A stretch of DNA of 64,000 nucleotides from Apoderus coryli (taxonomy: Eukaryota; Arthropoda; Insecta; Coleoptera; Attelabidae): assembly GCA_911728435.2 (NCBI GenBank), contig OU452198.1, positions 15,596,001-15,660,000 of the forward strand, in the 5' to 3' direction. Within the stretch, counting starts at the first letter, position 1; every line of letters begins with the position of its first letter. The notes beneath the pieces were generated by a model. The model was not told where the DNA came from. It worked only from the letters and a program-made list of their open reading frames with translations, and ran no database searches. Below, in pieces: positions 9,836 through 23,000 of the stretch. The position numbers were made by a program, and so were the translations under genes.

Positions 9836-11205
9836 TCACTTTTTCAGTAAAATTACTTTAAATACACAATGACAACTTCTAAATTTACTACAACTATATC
9901 GAATAACCATTTTATAACACTACAATATACAACATGTTAATAGAAATTGATCTTAAACATAAAAATAATGCCGAAAACTTTTAGACTAATAATGTAAACA
10001 AAGAAAATATTAAACTATTTGACACAAGCAATTTGTTTGACGTGTTAGAAAAAACATCTTACCAAAACCAAATTATGACGTGAAACTAGAGGTGTCAACT
10101 ATATTGGAATTTGTCGATATTTTTTTTAAAACCATTTTTATGACTATATTCTTAGAAAAACATATGGGACAAGCAATTTCGTATATTTTTAGTCACAATC
10201 GTATAAAAAGAATAACGTAAATTGCATTGCACAAGTATTAATCTTTAAATCTCATTTCACAACGAGGTGTAGCAATTTTCACTCACCTATTTTAAATGCA
10301 CGTTCCTTTTACACAACAAAAAAAGTGTATGAGGTTAGAGTTGAACAATGTGCGCCCCAAAATATTTTATAGCTGATCTGAGTTGTAACATATGTATAGG
10401 ATGACGTCACAAATGAATCTAAAATACTTACGTTTAGTTTTAATCTTTTGCTACCGAATCAGTTCTTTTATCACTGTTTTTGTTACAAAAATTCTAAGTA
10501 GTAGGTATATTAAAAACTTTCAATGAAACTAAATATAGATATGTGATTTTGTACCTATATTAAACAAGTATCCACATACCTATAGGTATCCATATAAATA
10601 GAAGTAAGGAATAAGGAACTACCTAAATTAATTTGCTACTTATTTATCTTATACCTAGGAAATCACGTACCTATAACTACGCTTACTTGCTCAATGTTTT
10701 TATTTCAAAATACACAATAATTAAAACTCCTTAAACGACAAATACAAACAATACACTTTAAAGTTTTGTGTTAGGTACATAATTTAACTATATTAATAAA
10801 CTAAATTTGGGCTACGGACGACTTTAACGACAGTGGATTCTTCTGGTTTTTCACATACATTTTAAAAACATTGGTAAATTAATAGGTAAAACCTACACAC
10901 ACTGAAAATATTATAATAAACCGAACGAAATCATGATTTTGTCTATGTCGCGTGCATTCACTGTTCACAATCTAACACAGATCTTCGCTGAGCAGAGCTT
11001 CGTTGTTGGCCACTTTATAGTCCACAAAATTTTTTATTAACAATTTCTCACTAAAATTACTTCAAATACACAATGACTCCTTCTAAATTTACTACAACTA
11101 TATGGAGTTGATCTTAAACATGAAAATAATGCCGAAAGCTATTAGGCTATTAATGTAAACAAAGAAAGTATTTGACACAAGCAATTTGTTACCAAAACCA
11201 TAATA
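9836..11205. repeat. Diverged direct repeat pair about 1.2 kb apart
   Basis: About 9836-10075 and about 11037-11205 share AAATACACAATGAC, TCTAAATTTACTACAACTAT, GATCTTAAACATRAAAATAATGCCGAAA and TTTGACACAAGCAATTTGTT in the same order. The second copy lacks roughly 70 bp. Noncoding; probably two copies of one dispersed repeat or a local duplication. Confidence 0.6.
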
Positions 11206-11417
11206 ACGTTCGCCGCCGCTATTAACGTTAACGATAATTTAACGATTTTCAAATAGAGAGATGTGGATTTATAATTTAAATTAAGTATTTATCAGATTAT
11301 AACAACATTAATTAATAAGCAGCATGCACAGGGTGATGCAAAAAAAAACATTAATTAGCCGATATTTAACAAATTTTCCAGATTGCAATCAAATAAATTT
11401 TAAATGTTTAGAAATTT

Positions 11418-11884
11418 TTAGCATACACTTTAAATTTATATGGGGTGAGTCACAAAAATGTATTTGTTTAGTTTTTTAAGGACAGAAAAGTAATATTTTC
11501 AGTTTTTTTTTGATTTTTTTAGATTTCAATTCAACATTTTTTTAGAGGTGAAACTATAAGTTCATAGAGGTTATATACGAGCTAACTCAAAAATGTTTCT
11601 ATTTATTTCTCAAGACTTTTAGACACGGCAGGACCTAATAAATAGAAAAAAAAATAAGTTTTTTAATTTGTTAGAATGGTCTCATACATTTTTAGCATAA
11701 GCACTAAATTTATATACGCGGTGAGTCAAAAATTTATTTATTTATTTATTTTGTTAAGGACAAAAAAGTAATATTTTCAGTAATTTTTTGATTTCAATTT
11801 TTTGATTTCTTTAAAAGTTAAACTATAAGCTCCTAGAGGTGATCTACGGGGTAACTCAAAAATGTTTCTATTTATTTTCAATAT
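11418..11884. repeat. Two-copy tandem repeat, period about 275 bp
   Basis: Both copies contain in order TAGCATA, CTAAATTTATAT or TTAAATTTATAT, GGTGAGTCA, AAGTAATATTTTCAGT, TAGAGGTGA and TAACTCAAAAATGTTTCTAT. The motif with GAGTCA and AACTCAAAAATG repeats within each unit as well, suggesting a shorter ancestral period. Confidence 0.55.
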
Positions 11885-12073
11885 TTTTAGTTTTTTTTTT
11901 TTTTAATTTGTTTTTACAACCCTCAATGACTTTTTTCATAGATAAAACTACCACAAAACGACTGGGAAATCCCAAAGGGATTTCTTGTTATATATTATAA
12001 AATACAAGGGACGTATACAATTTTTTCCATAAGGCACCCTTAAGTATCATTTGAAATTCGATATGTATATTAT

Positions 12074-13085
12074 TTATTTAGTAAATCCATTTGTAATTTG
12101 TAGCATCTCACTGATATTTCGCTTTCTGTAGTGTGTCTCTCGGTCAAGAATTTTGACTTCATTAAAATGAAAGCTATGCCCATTTTCAAAATGGTGAGCG
12201 GCTAAAGCTGTCTTTTCAGTTTTATACTGGTTAATGTTTTGGCAATCGGACTTGTGTTGCTTCATCCGATTCGATAGATGTTGTTTTGGCTGCCCTATAT
12301 AACATTTTCCACATTCGCATGGAACCCTATATATTAAATTTGATTGTTGTTCAACAGGCGTTCTATGTTTTAATTTGGTGTACAAAGTACTTAAAGTGTT
12401 TAAATTATAAAACGCTAATTTGAGGTTAGTGTCTTTTAAAATTCTATCTACGCTATAGGACAATCCCTCGATGAAAGGAAATTTGAAATATTTATAGGCG
12501 TTTTTAACATTTTCTATCTGAACTGCTTGTTTTTTTGTACCAATTGGTAGAAAAGGTGCCATCCACATTTCGAATAATGAATACGTCTAGAAATGGGATA
12601 CAATTATTATTCTCAAATTCAGTCGTAAATTGCAATCCCTCATGGTAAGCGTTAAAATAATTTACAATGTCATGTGAGTGACACTTAGGAAATGCAATAA
12701 TTGTGTAATCCACATAATATATCCTCATTAGCGGAGTTGTAAAAGATAGTGAACGAAGGACATATTCCACTAAATCATTCATAATCATATTGGCTAAAAC
12801 TGGACTTGCTGGATTATCCATCCAGTTGTAAATAAATATCACCTTGATAAGAAAAGTAGCTGGACTCAAAACAACAGTACATCGATGGGAGCTTGTTTCG
12901 GTAAGTTCACGTATGCCGAAATAAACTGCCATTTTCTTGTACTAATATTGGCCATTACAGATTTTGCAATGTTTGTAAAAAGGGACTTAACATCTAATGA
13001 AACCAAAATATAGTCCCTTGGTAAGACGATATTTTCCATGATGAAACGAACTCAAAAGAATTTTTTGCATTATATGAAAATATAA
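12074..13085 (-). pseudogene. Penelope-like element remnant (RT plus GIY-YIG endonuclease)
   Basis: Reading on the minus strand from about 13085: LVSLDVKSLFTNI (RT motif A), then in a shifted frame from 12932 NPASPVLANMIM and IYYVDY, where the catalytic YVDD has become YVDY, then FTTEFENNNCIPFLDVFI. From 12568 in another frame comes the GIY-YIG nuclease with LIYRVPCECGKCYIGQ and LSNRMKQHKSD, ending at a stop at 12074. Frameshifts, a stop and the lost Asp make it inactive. The N-terminal half is absent. Confidence 0.8.
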
Positions 13086-13230
13086 CTTAAAAAATTTATG
13101 AAACTGCCAATCAATTTAACTTGCCTGTTAGCCAATCATATACGTACGTCTCATCCAGGTATTATTAAAAGCTCTTTGGTTATATTTATATTTATCAAAC
13201 ATTTATTTCAATCTAGAACTGGTCTGTCTA

Positions 13231-15369
13231 TATACCGGGTATTCCATTCAGGGTGGATAGGTAGCATATCTCAGGAAATAATAGTCGTAGGACAATGGGG
13301 AAAAAATTCTTTTAGGGAAATGGACCATGGGAAATCGCTGGAAATAGTTTTTTGTTCCTAACTATACCGCTAGGGGGCGTAATAGATACAGTAATGCGAA
13401 AAATGCATTTTTATTGAAAATTTCGCAATATAAGTTAAAAAAACAATACCACCACAGTAATGCTACTGAGATTTGGCATCTTTTTGGTGCCTCACTTTAT
13501 ATCGTGCGGCTTGAAATAAAGGCAGCAGGGAAGGACGAAATTTTACCTGTGATAATGTCTATAACTTTGGTTTGGCTTAACCAAATTTATCAATCTAACT
13601 TTTGTTTAAGAACTAAAGCCTTGCTGATGAAGAAAAAGAATATTTCAAATCTTTACTGTTTTTTTGGGGCTCCGCTAGATGGCGCTATTTGCAACTCTTA
13701 AGGTTTTTTTAATTTTTCTTTAAAAACTTAAATGGAATGATACAAATATTTTATCAAAAATTAGAAGTAAATTGAATTTGCAACAAAAAAGTCCCAAACC
13801 GCACATCAAAGTCTTTATTCGTTTCAGAGTTATGGCCAAAAGAATGTTGTTCACCAATATTCGTTGAAAAATCATGTATCTTTAATTTTCCGTGATCAAG
13901 AATGCCACGGGAAGTAAATAAATAGGTTTAAAAATTATTAAACCGATAGTTTAGGATTGTAAAATCTTTTAAACTGCATCTTTACAGTATGGTTTTACAT
14001 CAGGCAGTTTCAGTTGCCGATTTTGACAAACGCCTAGAGTTTTGTTATTGGCTGAGAGATATGTGCACAGAAAACCTGCAATTTCTCTCAAAGATTTCAT
14101 GGACTGATAAAGCCCGTTTTTCTAGTTTTGGTAGTGTTAATTTACACAATACGCAATATTGGTCACAAACAAATCCTCATTGGATGCGGGATGTTGACCA
14201 TCAAAGTAGATGTAAACGTATAATTGATAACCATCTGAATGGAGAAGCGTATGATTGATCCACTCAACGTATGGAAGTCCATGTGGTATCAACACGACCG
14301 CCTAGCGCATTTTTTAAATGTTGTTTATCCAAATCGCTGGATGGGAAGGGGTAGCGTATTTTTGTAGCCACCTAGATCCCCGGAGTTGAGAGTGTTAGAT
14401 TTTTACTTGTGGGGAAGGATAAAAAACATGGTTTACCAAACACCACCAACCACTCGAGAGAACATGATTGTGCAAATTCAAAATGCAGTGGCATCGCTTC
14501 CACGAGCTGAAATCGAGGCGGCGGTTGCTAGTACATTAAAAAGAACCAATAGCTTCATTTTGCAAAATTGAGGTCATTTTGAACATTTGTGAAAGTTTTG
14601 TTGGTATCTAGTTATAATGTTGTCTTTGTTTTGTTATTATTAGTGTTATTGTTAATTTTTGTTATTTTCATTGGTTATCCATTGTTATTTCTTTAATTTC
14701 CATGGCATTCTTGGTCATGGAAAATTAAAGATACATGATTTTTCAACGAATTTTGGTGAACAACATTCTGTTGGTCATAATTCTGAAACGAATAAGGATT
14801 TTGATGTGCAGTTATGGACTTTTTTGTTGCAAATTCAATTTACTTTTCATTTTTGACAAAATATGTGTATCATTCCATTTAAGTTTTTAAAGAAAAATCA
14901 AAAAAACCGCAGCCGTTGCAAATAGCGCCATCTAGCGGAGCCCCAAAAAACAATTATGATTTAAAATATTTTTTTCTTTATCAGCAAGGCTTTAGTTCTT
15001 AAAAAAAAATAGATTGAGAGAGAAAGATGTTTTTGGCGACATCTAGCGTGAACAGGCAATATGCCGGGTGAAACGCAGTTCACAAACGATGGCCGAACAA
15101 GAAGTAACAACTCCATTATATCCTATTGCGTCTTGTTGCTTTATGTAACAGGCAATTCTTAAAAATTAGATTGATAAATTCGGTTAAGCCAAACCAAAGT
15201 TATAGATATTATCATAGGTAAAATTTCGTCCTTCCTTGCTGCCTTTATTTCAAGCCGCACATTAAAAAGTGATACACCAAAAAGATGCCGAATCGCAGCA
15301 GCATTACTGTGGTGGTATTTTTTTAAACTTATATTGCGAAATCTGCAATAAAAGTGTATTTTTCGCAGA
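13231..15369 (+). mobile_element. Mariner-type element with very long TIRs, copy 1 (broken)
   Basis: The left end TATACCGGGTATTCCATT at 13231 starts a TIR of about 700 bp (to about 13960), which reappears inverted from about 14690. The right TIR stops at about 15369 in TTTTTCGCA where the sister copy continues, so the right end is lost. About 150 bp of unrelated sequence (about 15012-15163) is inserted in the right TIR. The transposase between them is degraded. Confidence 0.75.
13989..14571 (+). pseudogene. Degenerate mariner-type transposase in copy 1
   Basis: The helix-turn-helix N-terminus is missing. What remains runs from VLHQAVSVADFDKRLEF through SWTDKARF (first catalytic Asp kept), YWSQTNPHW, a gap, WYQHD, then PPRSPELRVLDFYLWGRIKN and ends SLPRAEIEAAVASTL. 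Several stops and deletions (around 14258-14370) break it. The better preserved sister copy is at 18590-19640. Confidence 0.75.
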
Positions 15370-15915
15370 CAGAGGGAGAATCGTCATCACTATCATCAAA
15401 TCATTATTATTAGTAAAAAAGTAGAGCTTTTCTTGTCTGAAGGGCTCCAGTATGTCACTATTAACACATGCCATTTTTTTTCTTGTATAATTTGACCCTT
15501 TTTAATCCTTTATGGACAGCCTATGCATGATCAGTATTTTATTGGACATCTTTCTTGCAATATGATTTTTTTAAAGTTTTGACCCTCTTTTTTACCCTTC
15601 GCCTACGCCCTATAAGTCTTCTCAGATATTATTACAGCTAAATTTTACACAGGAATTTAGTGTCATTTTCCATTAATTTTATACACATATATTTAGAATT
15701 TAGTCAAATTCGCACGCCCTGTATACATAACTGTAACTATGCCCTATGAATCCCAAATCTCATCAGTTCCTCGTCATAACTAATAGTAGTTTTGTACCAG
15801 ATTTGGTTAAATTTCGTTAAGTCGTTTTTTAGTTCTCGTGATCTAAATTAACCCAAAACATGTATTTCCGGTGAAAATATTTTGCACTCACTTATATAGG
15901 ACTGTTCATGTATTC
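15370..15915. other. Spacer without recognisable content
   Basis: AT-rich; no coding frame, tRNA or clear repeat ends recognised. A CGCCCTGTATAC near 15716 resembles the outer end of a MITE of the CCCTGTATA class, without a partner. Confidence 0.4.
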
Positions 15916-16090
15916 CATTAAAAAGCTTTTTGCCTCCAACAATATTCAAGTCTGTTTTAAAACATGCCATACTATAGGTAGTTTTCTTGACAATAGCAAG
16001 TCTCCCACATCATGGACCCAAAAATCAGGTGTATATCTTCTACAGTGTGGTACTATTAATTGTAACACCATATACTAAATGTGTTGGAGG
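15916..16090 (+). pseudogene. Penelope-like GIY-YIG fragment
   Basis: Shifting frames on the plus strand read SFLDNSKSPTSWTQKSGVYL then LQCGTINCNTIY. This is the linker and start of the GIY-YIG nuclease of PLEs (compare SSGVYRLSCQDCNSIYIGQ in the 38 kb PLE). Truncated at both ends and frameshifted. Confidence 0.5.
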
Positions 16091-16911
16091 CCCTCGAAAT
16101 TAATAATTACAAACATGACCCTAATTATACCTGTGTAAACGACCAACTAGAGATCGATTCTTCAACTCTTTGTCGTTTAACATTCATACTTAATTCCCAA
16201 CGTTCAATTCCACCCATTTCATAGTCCCCCAACAATAACAAGTACCCAATTTTTACACATTTTACATTCAACGTCACGACATGTTGACATATCACTCCAA
16301 CGACAGTTGACCAACTGTCCTCTTCTTCCTTTATATCTCCTGTTACATCCAACACAAAACCAACTTTCCCTAATACACCAACACCAACCCTCATACCAAC
16401 CCTAACCATCCACTCGTAGCGCAGTGCATAAGCCTGTGTTTTCAGGTTTTATGAACGGGGTTAAATAAGGTTAAATTAAAAAATAACTACTATTATATTG
16501 AAGTAATTATATCTAACTTGTTCAGAGCAAACAAATGAATGTCTAAAATGTATCTCTGAAGTTCTATAAAGTAATAAAATCATTTAACAAATTAATAAAG
16601 TTTTACCCACCATAATCTAAATAATATATTTTTGTCTTACCAAGTTGCGGAAATATTGACAATATAAGTATAAACAAATCGGGTTCACTGGCCATCCAAA
16701 CAATTTTATGAATGACTTGATGCATATACTTTACCTTCACCTTTAAAAACACTACGAAAATACATCCACACACAAATGTACAACCATAATATACATGACA
16801 TATTTCTGAGAGTACGAAGTTTTTGTTTTATAAACAAATATGGACTAGTAGGTATAATGCACTTTTAGGATTTTAAAATCATAATAATAAATAATTTATA
16901 TCTGAAAAGTG
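16091..16911. other. Upstream region of gene B
   Basis: 16125-16409 is a C-rich, T-rich tract on the plus strand whose minus-strand frame looks artefactual. 16415-16480 has a tRNA-like A-box (CGTAGCGCAGTGCATAAGC) followed by a degraded B-box (AGGTTTTATGAAC), possibly an old SINE head. The rest is AT-rich. Confidence 0.4.
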
Positions 16912-16954
16912 TATAAATATGAGTTGCTAAGAACTAGATTGTTATTACAGTTAG
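16912..16954 (+). promoter_or_regulatory. Core promoter of gene B (TATA box and initiator)
   Basis: TATAAAT at 16912-16918 and an initiator-like TTACAGTTAG at 16945-16954, 26-31 bp before the ATG at 16980. The TATA to initiator distance of about 37 bp is slightly long. The TATA box and signal-peptide first exon together support this transcription start. Confidence 0.6.
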
Positions 16955-16979
16955 TACGGAAATAGATAAAGCGACAAAA

Positions 16980-17054
16980 ATGAATCGCGTTACTCTCATA
17001 GTAGTTTTCTTGGCCGTCTTCGCCTCGGTTAATGCTCATTGCGGATGTTTAAAA
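16980..17054 (+). CDS. Gene B exon 1 (signal peptide)
   Basis: Twenty-five codons from ATG to LK, with donor AAA|GTGAGT, phase 0. It encodes the complete signal peptide and the CGC motif directly after it. Confidence 0.85.
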
Positions 17055-20000
17055 GTGAGTATTATTTTAAATTTAAAGCACTCAACATTTTCTGATTCTG
17101 ATACTGTTTGTATTAAAACACTTTTACTTTCAAGTCCAACGAGATTTTAGTGCAAAATTTAATTTTGTGTTGGTTATCCTAAATGATTTATTCCAATGTA
17201 TTAATTCGTTCTACAAAATTCAGTTACAACATAAATCCATTAGTACATATAAGTCAATAAAGCGAAATATTTTAGGTACCCTTTTATACAGGGTTTACCA
17301 CATAAATTGGACACATTTTTTTATAATACAAATATTAAATAAGCACTTTATAATATATATAAAAACAGTCATTCATTGTTCACACAACTTAAAGATACGA
17401 TCTCGTTAGAAGAACAATAAACCCTTTAAATGTGACATGACTTAGGTAAGTGAGACAAAACAATATCCATGAAAAAGAATTGATCAACATACAGGTAACT
17501 GTAGAAACATTAATATGCAAAAACCAGAAAAAACTGGGCTTGCCTAAGATCATTTTGACACGGGTCAGCTATAATTTTTGATTTGGATAATAATACAATA
17601 CAACTTTAGATAGAAAAATCAATGATTCATCATTCAACGATAATCGAGATATTTACGGTTCAATAGCACAAAACGCACTCACATTCATCTATTTATTTAG
17701 TGTGAAATAATGAACATTGAAAAAGTAAATGGAATGTAATATCAATTACCTACAAGGAAAAACATATGTCGTCTCCATCAATTTATTAAAAAATACGTGT
17801 GTCTTTTTATAAGTTCAGAGATATGTTTCGGGGACTCAAGTCCTTCATCAGCCTCATTAAAAATAACTTATTGTTGTGAAGGGTGGACAGGTAGCATATC
17901 TCATGAAATAAAAGCGTAGGACAATAAGGAAAAAATTCCGCTAGGGGGCGTAATAGATACAGTAATGCGAAAAATGCATTTTTATTGAAAATTTCGAAAT
18001 GTAAGTTAAAAAACAATACTACGACAGTAATGCTACTGAGATTCGGCATCTTTTTGGTGTATCGCTTTTTATTGTGCGGCTTGAAATAAAGGCAGCAGGG
18101 AAGGACGAAATTTTACATATGATAATGTTTATAACTTTGGTTTGGCTTAACCGAATTTATCAATATAACTTTTGTTTAAGAACAGAAACCTTGCTGATGA
18201 AAAAAAAAATCATAATCGTTTTTTGCGGCTCCGCTAGATGGCGATATTTGCAACGCCTAAGGTTTTTTTGATTTTTTTAAAAAAGTTAAATGAAATGATA
18301 CAAATATTTTATCATAAATGAAAAGTAAATTGAATTTTTAACAAAAAAGTCCCAAACTGCACATCAAAATCTTTATTCGTTTCAGAGTTATGACCAAAAG
18401 AATGTTGTTCACCAAAATTCGTTGAAAAGCATGTATCTTTAATTTTCCGTGATGAAGATTGCCATGGGAAATAAAGAAATAACAATGGATAGCCAATGAA
18501 ACTAACAAAACAAAAACAACAACATTATAACTACCAACAGAACTTTCATAAATGTCCAAAATGACCCCCATTTTGCAAAATGCAGCTATTTATTGGCTCA
18601 TTTTTAATGTACTAGCAACCGCCGCCTCCATTTGAGCTCGTGGAAGCGACGCCACTGGATTTTGAATTCGCTTAATCATGTTCTCTCGAGTGGTTGGTGG
18701 TGTTTGGTAAACCATGTTTTTTATCCTTCCCCACAAGTAAAAATCTAACACTGTCAAGTCCGGGGATCTAGGTGGCCACAAAAATACGCTACCCCCTCCA
18801 ATCCAGCGAATTGGATAAACAACATTTAAAAAATTGCGCACCTATTCAAAAAAATGCGCTGGGCATCCATCTTGTTGATACCACATGGACATCCGTACGT
18901 TGAGTGGAACGTCTTCTAAAAGGATTTGCAAATTAGTTCTTAAAAAATTGAGATACGATTCTCCATTCAGATGGCCAATTATAAATGGTCCAATAATTCT
19001 GCCGTCTACGATTCCACACCACACGTTTACAGTCCATCTACTTTGAAGGCCAACTTCCGGCATCCAATGAGGATTTGTTTGTGACCAATAATGCGTATTT
19101 TGTAAATTACCACTACCACAACTCGAAAAACTGGCTTCATCAGTCCATAAAATCTGTGAGAGAAATTGCGGGATTCCGTGCACATATCTCTTCGCCAATA
19201 ACAAAAGTCTAGGCGCTTCTTGTCAATATCGGCATCTGAAAGTGCCTGATGTAAAACGGTACTGTAAGGATGCAGCTTAAAAAATTTTAAAACCAATACG
19301 CTGAAGTGCGATTTATTCCTAAGTCTGAAGAAATGTTTCTTACATGAGGATTCGCTTCCACATACGCAAGAACGTTTATAATGTTATCTTCACTGCTAAC
19401 TGGACGTATTCTGAGCGGGACTGGATCAACTCTTACACTTCCCGTTTCTCGTAAACGGACTCTTAACCGACGGCGACGGTACAATTTTCTGCTATGGTGT
19501 CTTCGGTCAGGGTATTTAGCAGCATATTCGCGTTTATTTATTTGTCTCCATGCATGGAAACTTGCCAATTTTGTTTCATGGGTATCTAGATCTACCTCTT
19601 TTAACAAATTTTATGAAAGCTCTGCATTTTGGTAATTTTAATGGATTGTTCATTATTTTTATTTGTTAAACTATCAGTTTAATAAAGTTTTTCTACAACT
19701 GTCAAAAAAGAGTGACATTTTTTCACCACTTTTAATGTGACAAATGATATTTCGCAAACGCCGGTGTGCGAAGAAAATACTTCGCACATCGGCGTTTGCG
19801 AAACACTGCGTGCACTAACTTTAACACGATCTAAGTACGTAGAATTCACTTTTATTGTAGGTATAATCGATGAGTAGAACCTTTGGCGTAGAACACTAAA
19901 CTGACAGTCGTTTTACCACTTCACCAAAACACTTCTTTTTAAATCTCGACGCGTGTTTCGTGAAGTGGTAAAACGACTGTCAGTTTAGTTTATTGTAGGT

Positions 20001-23000
20001 ACTAATAATATATGAAATACATAAATTCATTCAAACATTCTTAATTAAGTAGGTATTAAATATTCTTCACAATATTCACGTTAATGGTACAAATATCCTA
20101 ACAGAACATTTTCACTCACTTTTTCAAATTTTTAGTTTTACAGCACTCTTTGAATTGACTGTATGTCCTTTCAGACTGCCTCTTGGTCACTGCTTATATC
20201 TCCATTTTCTATATTTTACATACTTAATATTTAATTAGAAATTACAATAAAAACTAGTTGTCACCTTTTTGTCAAAATTAAAAAAGCGTATGTGGGTATA
20301 TTCTACTTTCCATAGTAACGAAATATACAAGGTATAAGGTATATTTATAATTATTCTAAATAATATGAGTATTCTTCAGAATAGTAATTATTGATGAAAC
20401 GTAATATCTGCAGTTGTAGAAAAAATGTTGTATGTAATATGTGTGCGAAGAAATTTCGCGCATTCAACAGATATTTTGACTCAGGTGCGCATCGTCAAAA
20501 TAAATATCTGTCTCAATGCGCGAAATTATCCTTCGCACACTTATTACATAAATAACTATTAAACCTATTTCTTTACCTCCCATGCCATTCTTGATCACGG
20601 AAAATTAAAGAATTTTGGTGAACAACATTCTTTTAGCCATAACTCTGAAACGAATAAAGATTTTGATGTACCGTTTCGGACTTTTTTGTTGCAAATTCAA
20701 TTTACTTTTCATTTTTGATAAAAAATTTGTATCATTCTATTTAAGTTTTTAAAGAAAAATCAAAAAAACCTTAGGCGATGCAAATATCGCCATCTAGCGG
20801 AGCCCCAAAAACCAAATATGATTTGAAATATTTTTTTTCTTCATCAGCAAGGCTTCAGTTCTGAAACAAAAATTAGACTTATAAATTCGGTTATGCCAAA
20901 CCAAAGTTATAGACATTATCATAGGTAAAATTTCGTCCTTCCCTGCTGCCTTTATTTCAATCCGCACAATAAAAAGTGATACACCAAAAAGATGCCGAAT
21001 GTCAGTAGCATTACTGTGGTAGTACTGTCTTTTTAACTTATATTGCGAAATTTTCAATAAAAATGCATTTTTCGCATTACTGTATCTATTACGCCCCTAG
21101 CGGTATAGTTAGGAACTAAAAAACTATTTCCAGCGATTTCCCATGGTCGATTTCCCTAAAAGAATTTTTTCCCCATTGTCCTACAACGATTATTTCCTGA
21201 GATATGCTACCTGTCCACCCTTAATGGAATACCCGGTATATATATTTAGTATTTTTTAAATTTAGATTGTTTCGATGTGAGAACAATCTGTCCCCGCTAT
21301 CAAAAATGCTATGTATAACTTTAGAGAACACGACGACGAAAAAAACTACTCCACTGTCTAATACCACGATTTGGGTTGAATTGCAAGCACAAGTTTTCTA
21401 ACTGAATACTAAAATAAAAATTTTATATTGCTTTTTCTCATCAAATTAACTCAATATGTTTGTAAAGTAATGGAACGGGCGAATATTTTCACAATGGTAC
21501 ATTTTTAAAAGAAAAGCCTCCTGATCCACTTTTGGATGTGTCGCTTTCTGATTAATGAAATGACGAAAATACCTAATTAATTTTGCTCAAAGTGGCCAGT
21601 GATGAATTGCATCTTGTTTTGAATGCGGAGCCTTAATTTATCTAAATTCTTTGAACCACAAAAAGGTATAGTCCGAATTAAGTTCAGTACAATAACAGCA
21701 GTTATAGCGTAGTAACGTAGGTCAAAAACTAAAATTGACTTCGTTATGAAAACATACCATATCTCAAAAATTTTCTTATGTTACCCTCAAATCTACCATT
21801 TTGAGAATAATCACCCGTTGCGTTACTTTACGGACGTCCTGTATAAGTACAGCAAAAAAGCAAATAAATCATTGAAATGAAATGAAAAAATATATAATTT
21901 ATGTTATCATATGTTAAAAAATTGTATTTACTAAAGTTATTAAAAAATATATTTGAGGAGGTGATCCGCAAATCGCCGTTTTTGAAAAAATTATCGTTAT
22001 AAGATAGATAAGTTTTTATTGAACGTAAATAATCTATATAATCGATGAAGAGAACCTTTGGCGTAGAACACAACAAAATTTTCCCGAATTAAAAGAAATT
22101 TTTAATACTTATATTGGTTTTTTCAGTGACGGAAGGATTAGATTTTTACAGGTAAGTGTAGTCATTTTATTGCTTTGAAAGCTTAGGGTACTATGCTTCG
22201 CTCAGCTTATTAATTTTTCAATTACGTACGCTAAACTAAAATACGTTTTACCACTTCACCAAACACTTTTTTTTTTCTTATTATTATGACCTTCTCGACG
22301 CGCGTTTCGCTAACAATGTTAGCATCCGCCGGAGAAAATTAAAACTACACTAACACTAAGGTGGACGATGTTTAATGTTAGTTTAGCTTTAAGTCTTTTC
22401 TGAGGATGCTAACATTGTTAGCGAAACGCGCCTCGAGAATATAATAATAATAAAAAAAAAGTGTTTTAGTTTAGTGTACGTAAATGAAAAATTAATACGC
22501 TGAGCGAAGCATAGTACCCTATGTTTTGAAAGCAATAAAATGACTACACTTACCTGCGGGAAAATTTTGTTTTATTGGAACGGAAAGTTATATCGCATGG
22601 AATGCTTCAAAATGTAAACAAAATGTATTAAAAAACTATATAGTTCATTTCAAGCCAATCACAATCGCACAGTTCTGGATCTACGCCGTCAGATTCCCGT
22701 TCTGCGTCTTCTTCGTCCCCTGTCTTATCCCTTAGACCTGTAACTAGTAGGTTCTTTATTTTTTTTTACTTAAGCCTTTTAATGCAGTTGCACAGTTCCA
22801 TTTTTTAAGCTAGCATTCTCTAATTTCTGATCCCGATTCAAGTAGCTCTGACATTCTATTTCGTCTGTTCTGTAGAAAACTTCTAATTTCGTCAGATACT
22901 GGTCACCAAATCTTGTCACATGAACTCGCATAATTCCTTGTATATACCATCGAGTCTCCTAAATTTTTAAATGGAAAGAACTCTTCAATCCAACAAGTCA

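Larger units (their letters stand above)
9300..12073. other. AT-rich intergenic region with internal duplications
   Basis: No coding frame seen on either strand. It contains a diverged direct repeat (about 9836-10075 and 11037-11205) and a two-copy tandem repeat (about 11418-11612 and 11692-11884). The rest is low-complexity A/T. Confidence 0.5.
17879..21240 (-). mobile_element. Mariner-type element with very long TIRs, copy 2, interrupted
   Basis: The right end, ATGGAATACCCGGTATA at 21240, continues inward as the same about 660-bp TIR seen at 13231. The left TIR starts at 17879 with GGGTGGACAGGTAGCATATC, lacking the first roughly 25 bp. The transposase is on the minus strand (18590-19640). 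About 870 bp (19690-20560) of palindromic repeats sit between the transposase start and the right TIR. Whole element inside gene B intron 1. Confidence 0.75.

Noticed and set aside
13414..13701. A 95-residue plus-strand frame, repeated at 18074-18271 and 20794-21057
   Set aside because: It lies in the long TIR of the mariner-type element and is present in inverted copies; it is noncoding TIR sequence.
16125..16409. A 94-residue Val/Gly-rich minus-strand frame
   Set aside because: It arises from a C/T-rich tract, has no start context or splice support, and no resemblance to known proteins.
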